Notes: generated by a model from the sequence alone, not told the origin. Positions 46,582 to 53,773 are shown, counted from the stretch's first letter. The stretch: DNA of 64,000 nt from JAVVHH01 sp965199585 (GCA_965199585.1 CBDASI010000002.1:1240001-1304000), one strand, 5' to 3'. A program made the numbers and translations.

Positions 46582-47080
46582 GCGCGCCCATATCGGCGTC
46601 TACCCCGGCACCTTCGACCCGGTGACCAACGGGCATGTCGACATCATCGCGCGCGCCGCCAAGATGCTGCACAAGCTGGTCATCGGCGTCGCCACCAACC
46701 CGGGTAAGAACCCGCTCTTCCCGCTCGACGAGCGCATGGAGCTTGTCCGCGCCGAAGCCGAGCACATCGCCAAGCGCACCGGCACCGAGATCGAGGTCCA
46801 GAAGTTCGAGGGTCTGCTGGTCGAGTTCGCCCGCTCCGTCAACGCTGGTGTGATCGTCCGCGGGCTTCGGGCGGTCACCGATTTCGACTACGAGTTCCAG
46901 ATGGTGGGCATGAACCACCGTCTCGACCCGGAGGTGGAGACCGTTTTCTTCATGGCGAGCGAGAGCCACCAGTTCATCTCGTCCCGTTTCGTCAAGGAGA
47001 TTGCCCGCCTCGGCGGCGACGTGAGCAGCTTCCTGCCCAAGCTGGCTCTCGAGCGCACGCTGCGGCGGGTGAAAGAATAG
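46574..47080 (+). CDS. coaD: Phosphopantetheine adenylyltransferase
   Basis: The 168-residue protein begins AHIGVYPGTFDPVTNGHVDI, containing the nucleotide-binding T/HxGH-type motif (TNGH). Later motifs are NPGKNPLFPLDERMELV, VRGLRAVTDFDYEFQM and the ISSRFVKEI signature, all diagnostic of CoaD. It makes dephospho-CoA from 4'-phosphopantetheine and ATP. The ATG at 46574 overlaps the gyrA stop; an in-frame ATG at 46553 is possible but would add unconserved residues inside gyrA. Confidence 0.95.
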
Positions 47081-47092
47081 AGGAACCTGGTC

Positions 47093-47644
47093 ATGCTACG
47101 CCGCGCCCTACTTGTCACGATCGCTATGATTTCAACTGGAGTTCTGATGTCCGACGCCGCCGACGCCCAACCTGCCGAACCCGGCACCACCTGGAACCTT
47201 GAGCTGAAGGACGGCTGCAAGGTCGTCATCAAGCTCCGCCCCGACCTCGCCCCCAAGATGGTCGAGCGCGTCAAGACACTGACGGCCGAGGGCTTCTACG
47301 ACGGCACGCCGTTCCACCGCGTGATCGAAGGCTTCATGGCCCAGGGCGGCGACCCCAGCGGCTCCGGCAGCGGCGGCAGCAAGCTCCCCAACGTCCCGGC
47401 CGAGTTCACCAATAAGGCGCACTTCCTGCGCGGCACCGTCGGCGCGGCCCGCACCAACGACCCGAACAGCGCCAACAGCCAGTTCTACATCATGTTCGCC
47501 CCGGCGACCCACCTCGACGGCCAGTACACGATCTTCGGCCAGGTCGTGTCCGGCATGGAGTGCATCGACAAGATCAAGCGCGGCTCGGGCGGCGGCGGCA
47601 CCGTCTCCAACCCCGATAAGATCATCCACGCCACCATCAGCTAA
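47093..47644 (+). CDS. Exported cyclophilin-type peptidyl-prolyl isomerase
   Basis: The 183-residue protein has a signal peptide (LLVTIAMISTGVLMSDAADA) and a cyclophilin domain of about 150 residues with FYDGTPFHRVIEGFMAQGGD, RGTVGAARTNDPNSANSQFY and FGQVVSGMECIDKI. The catalytic Arg of FHRV and the NSQFYI motif are intact. It would accelerate proline isomerisation of periplasmic proteins. It starts 12 bases after coaD, as part of the gyrA-coaD-ppi run seen in several alphaproteobacteria. Confidence 0.93.
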   Translation: MLRRALLVTIAMISTGVLMSDAADAQPAEPGTTWNLELKDGCKVVIKLRPDLAPKMVERVKTLTAEGFYDGTPFHRVIEGFMAQGGDPSGSGSGGSKLPNVPAEFTNKAHFLRGTVGAARTNDPNSANSQFYIMFAPATHLDGQYTIFGQVVSGMECIDKIKRGSGGGGTVSNPDKIIHATIS

Positions 47645-47731
47645 CCCGGCCCGGCACCTGGCCGTAAGGTCGGGTGCCACCACATTCGTTTGACGCTCCC
47701 TGCCCATGGCAGTATCGAGACGCCGCATCAT

Positions 47732-47804
47732 GGGCCTGTAGCTCAGCTGGTAGAGCACGGGACTTTTAATCTTGTGGTCGTGGGTTCGAGTCCCACCGGG
47801 CCCA
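47732..47804 (+). tRNA. tRNA-Lys (anticodon TTT)
   Basis: The acceptor GGGCCTG pairs with CGGGCCC (one T-G pair), the D arm contains AGCTCAGCTGGTAGAGC, the anticodon stem CGGGA/TCTTG (two G-T pairs) encloses CTTTTAA, and the T arm contains GGGTTCGAGTCCC. CCA is not encoded. Sequences copying its anticodon arm and its 3' end recur at 50386 and 50860. Confidence 0.95.
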
Positions 47805-47815
47805 TTCAGCTTAAC
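47761..47815 (+). other. Probable integration target (att-like) in tRNA-Lys
   Basis: From the anticodon arm to just beyond the 3' end, two segments are duplicated downstream: 47761-47777 at 50386-50402 (16 of 17 identical) and 47795-47808 at 50860-50873 (14 of 14), the latter continuing with GCTTAAC in both places after a 5-base insertion. Integrases commonly use such tRNA 3' halves as attachment sites. Confidence 0.5.
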
Positions 47816-48111
47816 AATCGATCGGCCGGCGGGCCCCATTGCTGGGGGCGGAACGATCGACGGCGCTGCGGCGCCAAGGGCGCGGGTAGCGCCGTCTCGG
47901 GATGCGCTTGGCCATTTGTTCTCCGAGCCCCTCGCTAGCCGAGCGCGAGTGCAAGACTCGCCCTCGATGTCAGTGGGGCGCTCATAGAAGCCAAACACCG
48001 CGTCACCGGCCGCCGCCGAGGTCCGCAGCGCCAGGATGGCGACGGTTGCGGTTAGGTTGGGCAAGTCGTTGGTAGCTTCCCGTTCGGCTGCATTCGTGCT
48101 AACAGCAATGT
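47805..48111. other. 307-base stretch without a recognised gene
   Basis: No convincing frame exists. A minus-strand frame through here reads into the tRNA and is discarded. It may hold promoter DNA for the small gene at 48112 and debris of an inserted element. Confidence 0.45.
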
Positions 48112-48318
48112 ATGGCCAAGTCGATTCGTGCTTACACGAAGTCCAATCGCCCGGAGCAGGCTGGAACGATGGTTGGCGTCCGTCTCCAGCCCGATCAGCT
48201 CGCCAAGCTCGACACCTGGATAGCTCACCAGCCGGCGCCGGCTCCGTCGCGCCCAGAGGCCGTGCGCCGCATCCTGGAAGCGAGGCTGGTGCACGAAGAG
48301 GAACGGGGTCGCTTGTGA
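48112..48318 (+). CDS. Small ribbon-helix-helix-like protein
   Basis: The 68-residue protein has a basic N-terminus followed by VGVRLQPDQLAKLDTWIAHQ and PSRPEAVRRILEARL. This is the strand-helix-helix layout of CopG/Arc-type DNA-binding proteins, in which the RL-x-P strand enters the major groove. It could be an autoregulator or an antitoxin, but no toxin gene is recognisable. Its stop overlaps the next short frame (GTGA), suggesting coupled translation. It sits in the accessory patch after tRNA-Lys. Confidence 0.7.
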   Translation: MAKSIRAYTKSNRPEQAGTMVGVRLQPDQLAKLDTWIAHQPAPAPSRPEAVRRILEARLVHEEERGRL

Positions 48319-48413
48319 CTCTCGCCGCCATCCGCACCGCCCTCGAGGCCGCCGGCGTCGAGTTTGCCAACGGCGGCGGGCCCGGGCGTGACACTGTGAA
48401 GGTGGAACGATGA
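48315..48413 (+). pseudogene. C-terminal remnant of an XRE-type regulator
   Basis: This 32-codon frame (GTG overlapping the previous stop) reads LAAIRTALEAAGVEFANGGG, the wording that ends small alphaproteobacterial helix-turn-helix regulators (usually ALEAAGVEF followed by GGGPGVRL). The DNA-binding helices are missing. Its stop overlaps the next ATG (ATGA), so it bridges two genes with 4-base overlaps on both sides. Either a truncated relic or a functional short peptide; the former is more likely. Confidence 0.5.
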
Positions 48414-48820
48414 AACGATTGTTGCCGGCCTTACTCGCTTTACTCGGCCCCGCCGCCTCGGCGCAGCCCGCCAGCCCGTTTGACGGTACCTGGGGTGTGA
48501 TCTTTTCCTGTCCTGCCACACCTGGCGGCACTGCTGGCTACACGCGCCGCTTCCCGGCGGTCGTGCGAGGTGGGGTGATGCATGGCGAGATCGGAGTGGC
48601 TGAGCAAGCGAGCTTTCTCGCCCTGGACGGTAAGATCTCGGCGGACGGCACCGCGCTGCTCACTGGCCATGGGTTTACCGGTGATCCCGTCTACGTAGTG
48701 GGGCGCCTAACGCCGGCTACGCCGTATAGCTTTCACTTGCAGGCGCGGTTCTCCGGATCGAGCGGCACCGGTTCCCGAATTGAAGTACGTCGGTGCGATG
48801 CCGTGTTCAGCAGGCAATGA
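48410..48820 (+). CDS. Exported hypothetical protein
   Basis: The 136-residue protein has a Sec signal peptide (LLPALLALLGPAASAQ). The mature domain of about 115 residues has two cysteines, one in FDGTWGVIFSCPATPGG and one in IEVRRCDAVFSRQ, that could form a disulfide. The FDGTWxV start and the closing GRLTPATPYSF-to-RRC strand pattern suggest a small beta-barrel periplasmic protein. No function is recognised. Its ATG overlaps the preceding short frame. Confidence 0.7.
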   Translation: MKRLLPALLALLGPAASAQPASPFDGTWGVIFSCPATPGGTAGYTRRFPAVVRGGVMHGEIGVAEQASFLALDGKISADGTALLTGHGFTGDPVYVVGRLTPATPYSFHLQARFSGSSGTGSRIEVRRCDAVFSRQ

Positions 48821-48834
48821 TCGAAAGCCGAGAC

Positions 48835-49101
48835 ATGATCCGCGCCACCGCCCTCGCGTTCCTGCTTGCCACCTCGGCCTGCAACGGCTTCGACACCGGG
48901 CTGAACCCGCGCCCGGATGTCAGCAAGGAACAAGGCCCACTGGTGACGCCGCCGGCGGGCGTCGTGCGGGGCGCTGCAGATCCAGGTGCCCAGCAGGAAC
49001 GCTCGTCAGCCTACACCCCGCGCAGGATCGGGGCAGGGGCGACGAGCTTGCGATGCGTTCCGCGGGCGAGTGGCCTCGGCTCGGATTGTCGGCCGCTGTG
49101 A
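48835..49101 (+). CDS. Putative small lipoprotein, paralogue 1
   Basis: The 88-residue protein has a signal-like start (ATALAFLLATSAC) in which Cys16 could be lipidated, although TSAC is a marginal lipobox. The mature part NGFDTGLNPRPDVSKEQGPL, then VTPPAGVVRGAADPGAQQ, and the end LRCVPRASGLGSDCRPL are closely related to the protein at 50399. About 15 extra residues (SAYTPRRIGAGA region) are inserted before the CVP segment. The ATG at 48835 is chosen because it starts the signal peptide. No function is recognised. Confidence 0.65.
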   Translation: MIRATALAFLLATSACNGFDTGLNPRPDVSKEQGPLVTPPAGVVRGAADPGAQQERSSAYTPRRIGAGATSLRCVPRASGLGSDCRPL

Positions 49102-49196
49102 CCAGTGGCGAAGTCGACCTAATCACACCATCGAAGGCGCTGCTCGAAGAAATCCCGGCCAGGCTACCACGTATGGTGGCCGAGCTTTCGGGCTGA
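49053..49196 (+). pseudogene. Possible C-terminal gene fragment
   Basis: A 47-codon frame ending SGEVDLITPSKALLEEIPAR and then a short helical tail reads like the C-terminus of a normal protein. It overlaps the end of the lipoprotein gene in another frame and has no plausible ribosome-binding site. It may be a relic or a chance frame. Confidence 0.25.
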
Positions 49197-49198
49197 AA

Positions 49199-49357
49199 CT
49201 ACCGCCCGAAAAGCAAGATCAACACGACGATGAGCGCGATCAGGCCAACGCCACCACCGAAGACGTTGCCTCCGTATGCGCCGGACCGATATCCGTAACC
49301 GCCACCGCCTAGCAGGAGCAGCACGACGACAATAACGACGATGGTGGTGAGGGACAT
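49199..49357 (-). CDS. DUF3309-like small membrane protein
   Basis: The 52-residue protein has two hydrophobic helices (TTIVVIVVVLLLLGGGGYGY and VGLIALIVVLILLFGR) joined by a Gly/Tyr-rich turn. This is the layout of the DUF3309 family of tiny alphaproteobacterial membrane proteins of unknown function. A GGAG ribosome-binding site precedes the ATG at 49357; upstream in-frame codons lack homology. It is convergent with the lipoprotein region. Confidence 0.65.
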   Translation of the reverse strand: MSLTTIVVIVVVLLLLGGGGYGYRSGAYGGNVFGGGVGLIALIVVLILLFGR

Positions 49358-49884
49358 GGCAAGCTCCGGATTGCAGCACGATTGAACATCACCAGCCCTG
49401 GTTTGGGCAACTCGTCTCAAAGTGACGAGCAACGGCTCTAACGTGCTCTCAGACCTACTGGCGGCGAGTTCGTCGAGCAAACGGTCGCGGAGCTCGGGTG
49501 CGGCACGCTAAGGGTCGAGCTGACCGCAATTTGCGTTGGACGCGACCACGATCTCTCGGTCGTGAATTTCGCCAGTCGGACGAGCAAATTGATTCCAATT
49601 ACCGACCGGTTGTTGTATGATAGGTTACACAACCTGAAGTAGCACTCATTGTGAAGAGTGAAGCCCTGTTGCCGCTCATGCATTCCGCAGCTGACTGCTG
49701 TCTACTCGATGCATTCTGCGAGGAAGAGGGTTTTGCTTTTGCTAAGCTTGATGAAGTCGAGTGGCAATTGGTCCAGCAAAATCGGGCAGATTCCTTACTC
49801 CTCAGTCAACCTTGACCGGGTCGCGCCTTAGATCAGTACGATGAGACCGGTTCCGCCGCCGAACACGCCGATAGAGGCTCGGTA
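49358..49884. other. 527-base AT-richer stretch with at most one tiny frame
   Basis: This is the longest gene-poor stretch in the window and it contains several A/T-rich runs not seen elsewhere. A stem of GGTTGT-(T)-GTA with TACACAACC lies at 49608-49634. The only frame of note is the 54-codon one at 49651. The base composition suggests foreign or relaxed DNA. Confidence 0.5.
49651..49815 (+). CDS. Possible 54-residue protein
   Basis: A GTG frame encodes an acidic peptide including HSAADCCLLDAFCEEEGFAF and LDEVEWQLVQQNRADSLLLS. It follows the hairpin at 49608-49634 by 16 bases. Codon use is AT-rich and unlike its neighbours. No homologue is recognised and there is no clear ribosome-binding site, so this is tentative. 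Confidence 0.2.
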   Translation: MKSEALLPLMHSAADCCLLDAFCEEEGFAFAKLDEVEWQLVQQNRADSLLLSQP

Positions 49885-50121
49885 CTAAGAGGTGGGCTTC
49901 ATCACAGCCTGAAACAGCAGTCGGAACAGCTCGGTTCCCGCCTCATCCTCGACCTGAAGCCGCCAGTCCTCGCCATTCCAAAAGTCGGAGCCAGCTGTAC
50001 TGAGCACCTGCGTCACGACCTGCAGCGCGTAGATCTGAGCAGCTGCGACATCCTTCAACTCCGTCCCGTCGGGGTCGAGGTATTCCTGGCCATCGCGGAC
50101 ATGGAAGAAGTAGCGCGGCAT
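49885..50121 (-). CDS. DUF6894 family protein
   Basis: The 78-residue protein starts MPRYFFHVRDGQEYLDPDGT and ends with FWNGEDWRLQVEDEAGTELF, the two conserved segments of the DUF6894 family found widely, often in many copies, in Rhizobiales and Acetobacteraceae. Function is unknown. It is soluble and without a signal. It lies within the accessory patch between the tRNA-Lys gene and its downstream partial copies. Confidence 0.8.
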   Translation of the reverse strand: MPRYFFHVRDGQEYLDPDGTELKDVAAAQIYALQVVTQVLSTAGSDFWNGEDWRLQVEDEAGTELFRLLFQAVMKPTS

Positions 50122-50385
50122 TCTGACGTGCCCCAGATTGAGTGTCAGCCAGGCACGTCGTCGATACGCCTGAGAAGATAGGCATGATCGAGGAGGACGC
50201 GCAATCGATCGACGAGATCGGGGATCGCGCGGCTGTCGCGCGGACTCTCTGCGGACTCATTACCGTGGCATGCGTCTGGCGCTTGCTGGCGACCTGTAGA
50301 AAGAGGGAAATTGAGAAGCTACATCATGAGAATGTTGAGGCTTCGTTAGGAGTTCTCTGGTTGTTCCTGGCGAGCTAAAATGTGA

Positions 50386-50402
50386 GACTTCTAATCTTGT
50401 GG
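50386..50402 (+). repeat. Partial copy of the tRNA-Lys anticodon arm
   Basis: GACTTCTAATCTTGTGG matches tRNA-Lys 47761-47777 at 16 of 17 bases (the T to C change falls in the anticodon). The match stops abruptly on both sides. The GTG start of the lipoprotein gene at 50399 lies inside it. Confidence 0.6.
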
Positions 50403-50629
50403 CAACTGTGACCCGCCCTCTCTGCCTCATTGTCTTGCTCGCCGTGTCGGCGTGCAACGGTATCGATACCGGGCTCAACCCGCGTCCCGATGTCGCCAAG
50501 CAGCAAGGTCCGCTGACCGTGCCCCCGGCGGCCGTCACCCGTGGTGCTGTAGATGCGGGTGCCGGGCAGACCACCGTACGATGTGTGCCGCAAACCAACG
50601 GGCAGGCACCGAACTGCCGGCCATTGTGA
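50399..50629 (+). CDS. Putative small lipoprotein, paralogue 2
   Basis: The 76-residue protein has signal PLCLIVLLAVSAC (VSAC is a good lipobox) followed by NGIDTGLNPRPDVAKQQGPL, PPAAVTRGAVDAGAGQ and VRCVPQTNGQAPNCRPL. It is a clear paralogue of the protein at 48835, sharing CNG(F/I)DTGLNPRPDV, QGPL and the two-Cys tail. The shared cysteines may form a disulfide. The GTG at 50399 falls in a tRNA-derived segment; a GTG at 50408 is an alternative. No function is known. Confidence 0.65.
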   Translation: MATVTRPLCLIVLLAVSACNGIDTGLNPRPDVAKQQGPLTVPPAAVTRGAVDAGAGQTTVRCVPQTNGQAPNCRPL

Positions 50630-50634
50630 ACGAT

Positions 50635-50841
50635 ATGCACCCACCCGCACCGGCGACGGATGCCACGCCGCGCCGCCGTAACGGCCTGGCGATCAAAGCT
50701 CGTTTGCAACTCGGCAGCACCGTGTCGCTGACGGTATCCGCCCGGGCGACGGCGGCGGAATTGCTGGCCGTCGGCGCGTTGGTCTCGTCGATCCTGTTGT
50801 CGGTTGGACCGATCGTCTGGGCAGCCCGGCGGCGGCGATAG
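50635..50841 (+). CDS. Small single-span membrane protein
   Basis: The 68-residue protein has a polar N-terminus (PPAPATDATPRRRNGLAIKA), then LQLGSTVSLTVSARATAAEL and one strong hydrophobic helix (LLAVGALVSSILLSVGPIVW) ending in AARRRR, giving a cytoplasmic C-terminus by the positive-inside rule. It starts five bases after the lipoprotein stop, so the two probably form an operon. The pair lies between the two partial tRNA-Lys copies. No family is recognised. Confidence 0.5.
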   Translation: MHPPAPATDATPRRRNGLAIKARLQLGSTVSLTVSARATAAELLAVGALVSSILLSVGPIVWAARRRR

Positions 50842-50859
50842 GAAAGTGAAGTCGGCTCT

Positions 50860-50885
50860 ACCGGGCCCATTCACCGGCGCTTAAC
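50860..50885 (+). repeat. Copy of the tRNA-Lys 3' end
   Basis: ACCGGGCCCATTCA is identical to tRNA-Lys 47795-47808, and after five inserted bases (CCGGC) the downstream GCTTAAC also matches 47809-47815. It marks the likely distal boundary of the accessory patch. Confidence 0.6.
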
Positions 50886-50928
50886 CTTTCCCGCGCATCC
50901 TTATCGCCAGTGATGACGAGGTGATACT

Positions 50929-51210
50929 ATGTCCATCGAATCTATCTCCGCTGTCGATGCCGATCTCGCCCGGGTCGCTTCTGCCCAGTCGCAGCTGACG
51001 GCAGCGGAGTCGCAGGTCATCCCCAGCGATGGCACCAACGCCAGCCAGGTCGAGCAAGCCCGCTCGGCCGTCGCGTCGGCCGAGGCGGCCCTGGCCGCAG
51101 CGCAAGCCGCGCTCAGCTCGGCCCAAGCATCGACGCAGACATCGTCGCCTGACCCGAGCACCGATGCCACCGCGCCGGTCAGCATGCACTTCGTCGACAC
51201 GACGGCCTGA
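50929..51210 (+). CDS. Ala/Ser-rich helical protein
   Basis: The 93-residue protein consists of near-continuous Ala/Ser/Gln-rich helix (VASAQSQLTAAESQVI, SAVASAEAALAAAQAALSSA), likely a coiled coil, followed by a Thr/Ser/Pro tail (STQTSSPDPSTDATAPVSMH). It has no signal peptide and no cysteine. A GAGGT ribosome-binding site stands close to the ATG. It is the first gene beyond the tRNA-Lys 3' copy. No family is recognised. Confidence 0.6.
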   Translation: MSIESISAVDADLARVASAQSQLTAAESQVIPSDGTNASQVEQARSAVASAEAALAAAQAALSSAQASTQTSSPDPSTDATAPVSMHFVDTTA

Positions 51211-51291
51211 TCCCTGGCGGCAGCTCGGCCGCTGCCTCTGGCACCGGCCGACGCCGCTCCCATCTCTCGGTCCTCGAGTTCAGGATCGATC

Positions 51292-52155
51292 TTGCCCGAA
51301 GGCCACACCGTCCACCGCCTCGCCAATGCCTTCTCCGACCATTTCGTCGGCCACGTGCTGGCGGCCAGTTCGCCGCAGGGCCGCTTCACCGACGGCGCGG
51401 CCACGCTAAATGGCCGGCGCCTCGAGATCGCCGAGGCCTATGGCAAGCAGATGTTCCTCGGCTTCGAGGGCGACCTATGGCTCCGAGTTCATCTCGGCAT
51501 GTACGGCATGTGGCGCTTCGACGGGCCCGGCCTGGCCGGCATCGGCCGTCGTGACCGCGGCGACACCGAAGCCGATGAGGACGGCCGCCCGATCCCGCGC
51601 GACGTCGTCCGCCTTCGCCTGGCGAGCCCCACCCATATCGGCGACCTCAGCGGCCCCACCACGTGCCGGGTCGAGACGCCGGTCGAGAAAGCCGCGTCCG
51701 TCGCCGCCATCGGCCCCGACCCGCTCCGCCCCGGCGCCCGCCCTGGTCGCGCATGGGACGTCATCTCCGCCTCCAAGATGGCCATCGGTCAGTTGCTGAT
51801 GCGCCAGGAGGTGATTGGCGGCATCGGCAACATCTATCGCGCCGAGCTACTGTTCCGTGCCCGCATCGAGCCACACAAGCCCGGCCGTGACCTCTCCCGC
51901 GCCCAATTCGACGCCCTCTGGAAAGACGCCCGCGCCCTGCTCCGCGATGGCGTGCGCGACAATGCCATCATCACAACCCGGCCCAAGGACCGCCCGCCAG
52001 GCGTCCCGGTGCTCGGCCGCCGTATGCGCAAGGACGCGCGCTCCTACGTCGCTTTCCGCAACCGCGAGCCCTGCCGCCTGTGCAGCACCCCGGTCTCGAT
52101 GGAGATCATGGCCGGTCGCAAGCTCTACTGGTGCGCGACCTGCCAGACCGAGTAG
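51292..52155 (+). CDS. Fpg/Nei family DNA glycosylase
   Basis: The 287-residue protein begins MPEGHTVHRLANAFSDHFVG, with the catalytic Pro2 and Glu3, and HTVHR marks the Nei2-like actinobacterial/alphaproteobacterial branch. The helix-two-turn-helix follows in MRQEVIGGIGNIYRAELLFR, and the zinc finger has cysteines in CRLCSTPVSM and YWCATCQ. It removes oxidised bases and nicks the strand. TTG is the start because Pro2 must be at the N-terminus. Confidence 0.92.
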   Translation: MPEGHTVHRLANAFSDHFVGHVLAASSPQGRFTDGAATLNGRRLEIAEAYGKQMFLGFEGDLWLRVHLGMYGMWRFDGPGLAGIGRRDRGDTEADEDGRPIPRDVVRLRLASPTHIGDLSGPTTCRVETPVEKAASVAAIGPDPLRPGARPGRAWDVISASKMAIGQLLMRQEVIGGIGNIYRAELLFRARIEPHKPGRDLSRAQFDALWKDARALLRDGVRDNAIITTRPKDRPPGVPVLGRRMRKDARSYVAFRNREPCRLCSTPVSMEIMAGRKLYWCATCQTE

Positions 52156-52159
52156 CCGC

Positions 52160-52468
52160 TTAGGCGCCGGTCAACACATGCACGACGCGGGCAGCCAGGT
52201 GATCCTTCACCTTGGCGGCATACGCCTTCATGTGCTCGGAGCGCCCATGCGCCTGTAGCGCAGCCATCGAGGCCCATTGCTCCACGACGCAGAAACTGTC
52301 CGGCCCGAGCGGCGTCTGCACGGCGCCGGCGTCCGGTGCATCGATCGTCGGCTCATACAGAATGCAGCCCTCCTCGGCATGCACGGCTGGCATGTTGGCG
52401 CGGAACACGGCCAACACGGTCTCGCGCTCGCCGGGCTTGGCGGTGATGATGGCCAGAACGTGGATCAA
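52160..52468 (-). CDS. Antibiotic biosynthesis monooxygenase (ABM/YgiN-like) domain protein
   Basis: The 102-residue single ABM domain contains IHVLAIITAKPGERETVLAV, AEEGCILYEPTIDAPDAG, FCVVEQWASMAALQAHGRSE and AYAAKVKDHLAARVVHVLTG. These are the strand and helix signatures of putative quinol monooxygenases. The reaction is unassigned. The TTG at 52468 is chosen because it places the first ABM strand at the N-terminus; no ATG is available close by. It is convergent with the Nei gene (4-base gap) and divergent from the serine hydrolase gene. Confidence 0.8.
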   Translation of the reverse strand: MIHVLAIITAKPGERETVLAVFRANMPAVHAEEGCILYEPTIDAPDAGAVQTPLGPDSFCVVEQWASMAALQAHGRSEHMKAYAAKVKDHLAARVVHVLTGA

Positions 52469-52538
52469 GCGCGTGTACTCCCGATGATTGTGGGCCAAGC
52501 TCACCACCCGGCGGCACGCGATGCAATGGAGTGACGGC

Positions 52539-53744
52539 ATGGACAAGTCAGTATGTGAAACCGTCGGTCTCTCGGCCGCCCGCCTCGGCCGCATCGACAG
52601 CTGGATGCAGCGCTGGGTCGACAGCGGCCGCCTCGCCGGCATGTCCGTCCTCGTCGCCCGCCACGGCCAGGTCGCCTACCAGAGCTGCTACGGCCTCGCC
52701 GACCGCGAGCGCGGCACCCCCATGTCGCCCGACACCATCGTTCGCATCTATTCCATGACCAAGCCGCTCACCAGCGTCGCCCTCATGATGCTCTACGAGG
52801 AGGGCCGCTTCCAACTTGACGACCCCGTCCACGCCGTCCTGCCCTGCTTCAAGGAAACCCGCGTCTGGAACGGTGAGGGCAGGGACCCCGTCCCCCTCGA
52901 CCGCCCCATCACCTACCGCGACCTGCTGACCCACACCTCGGGCCTCACTTACGGCTTTATCAACGCCACCCCGATCGACGCCATGTACCGCGACCAGGGC
53001 GTCGACTTCCAGACCGCCGACGCCACCCTCGGCGAGGTCGTCCAGAAAGCCGCCACCATGCCGCTGCTCGCCCAGCCCGGCGCCGCCTGGAACTACTCCA
53101 TCGCCACCGACGTCATCGGCCACCTCGTCGCCGAAATCTCCGGCCAACCCTTCGACCGCTTCCTGAACGACCGCCTCATCGCCCCCCTCGGCATGGTCGA
53201 CACCGCCTTCACCGTCGCGCCGGCCAACATCCCCCGCTTCGCCGCCAACTACTACCGCGGCGAGGACGGCCGCGCCGCTCTGCTCGACGACCCCGCCACC
53301 AGCCGCTTCACCAAGCCCGGCAAGATCGCTTCCGGCGGCGGCGGCCTCACCGGCACCGCGCGCGACTACATGCGCTTCTGCCAGATGATGCTGAACAAGG
53401 GCACGCTCGACGGCGAGCGTTTCCTCGGCCGCAAGACAGTCGAGCTCATGACCAGCAACCACCTCGGCGGCGACATGGCGTCCATGGGCATGCCCCGCTT
53501 CAGCGAGAGCAAGTACGACGGCGTCGGCTTCGGCCTAGGCTTCTCCATCATGCTCGACCCGGCGAAAGCCGAAATCCTCGGCACCCCCGGCGAGTTCGCC
53601 TGGGGCGGCGCCGCCAGCACCGCCTTCTGGGTCGACCCGGCCGAGGACCTGGCTGTCGTCCTCCTCACCCAGCTCACTCCGTCCAGCACCTACCCGGTCC
53701 GCCGCGAACTCCGCGTTCTGACCTATGCAGCCATCGTCGACTGA
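52539..53744 (+). CDS. Serine hydrolase, class C beta-lactamase-like
   Basis: The 401-residue cytoplasmic protein has the serine nucleophile in YSMTKPLTSVALMMLYEEG (S-x-x-K). The second motif is in WNYSIATDVIGHLVAEISG (Tyr-Ser form, as in EstB-type esterases). YRDLLTHTSGLTYGF and a late GEFAWGGAASTAFWVDP are also typical. It is more likely an esterase or peptidase than a beta-lactamase, since there is no signal peptide. The ATG at 52539 is preferred. The enoyl-CoA hydratase gene follows after 29 bases. Confidence 0.88.
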   Translation: MDKSVCETVGLSAARLGRIDSWMQRWVDSGRLAGMSVLVARHGQVAYQSCYGLADRERGTPMSPDTIVRIYSMTKPLTSVALMMLYEEGRFQLDDPVHAVLPCFKETRVWNGEGRDPVPLDRPITYRDLLTHTSGLTYGFINATPIDAMYRDQGVDFQTADATLGEVVQKAATMPLLAQPGAAWNYSIATDVIGHLVAEISGQPFDRFLNDRLIAPLGMVDTAFTVAPANIPRFAANYYRGEDGRAALLDDPATSRFTKPGKIASGGGGLTGTARDYMRFCQMMLNKGTLDGERFLGRKTVELMTSNHLGGDMASMGMPRFSESKYDGVGFGLGFSIMLDPAKAEILGTPGEFAWGGAASTAFWVDPAEDLAVVLLTQLTPSSTYPVRRELRVLTYAAIVD

Positions 53745-53773
53745 CGGAGGATGTCGGAAAAAGGGGAAACCGC

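Noticed and set aside
47132..48394. 420-codon minus-strand frame across the cyclophilin, tRNA-Lys and the accessory patch
   Set aside because: It includes the GGTRTHDHKIKSPVLYQLSY peptide, a known artefact of translating a tRNA gene backwards.
50145..50300. Minus-strand tail reading IPDLVDRLRVLLDHAYLLRR
   Set aside because: It reads like protein but has no start codon before an upstream stop and no recognised family; possibly another gene fragment in the patch, too weak to list.
50142..50378. 78-codon plus-strand frame in the accessory patch
   Set aside because: No ribosome-binding site, mixed composition and no recognisable domain; the opposite strand looks equally likely to have been coding.
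47805..50930. Search for an integrase, toxin or defence gene in the accessory patch
   Set aside because: No tyrosine or serine recombinase, nuclease, helicase or recognised toxin motif was found in any frame; the RHH-like gene alone is not enough for a toxin-antitoxin call.
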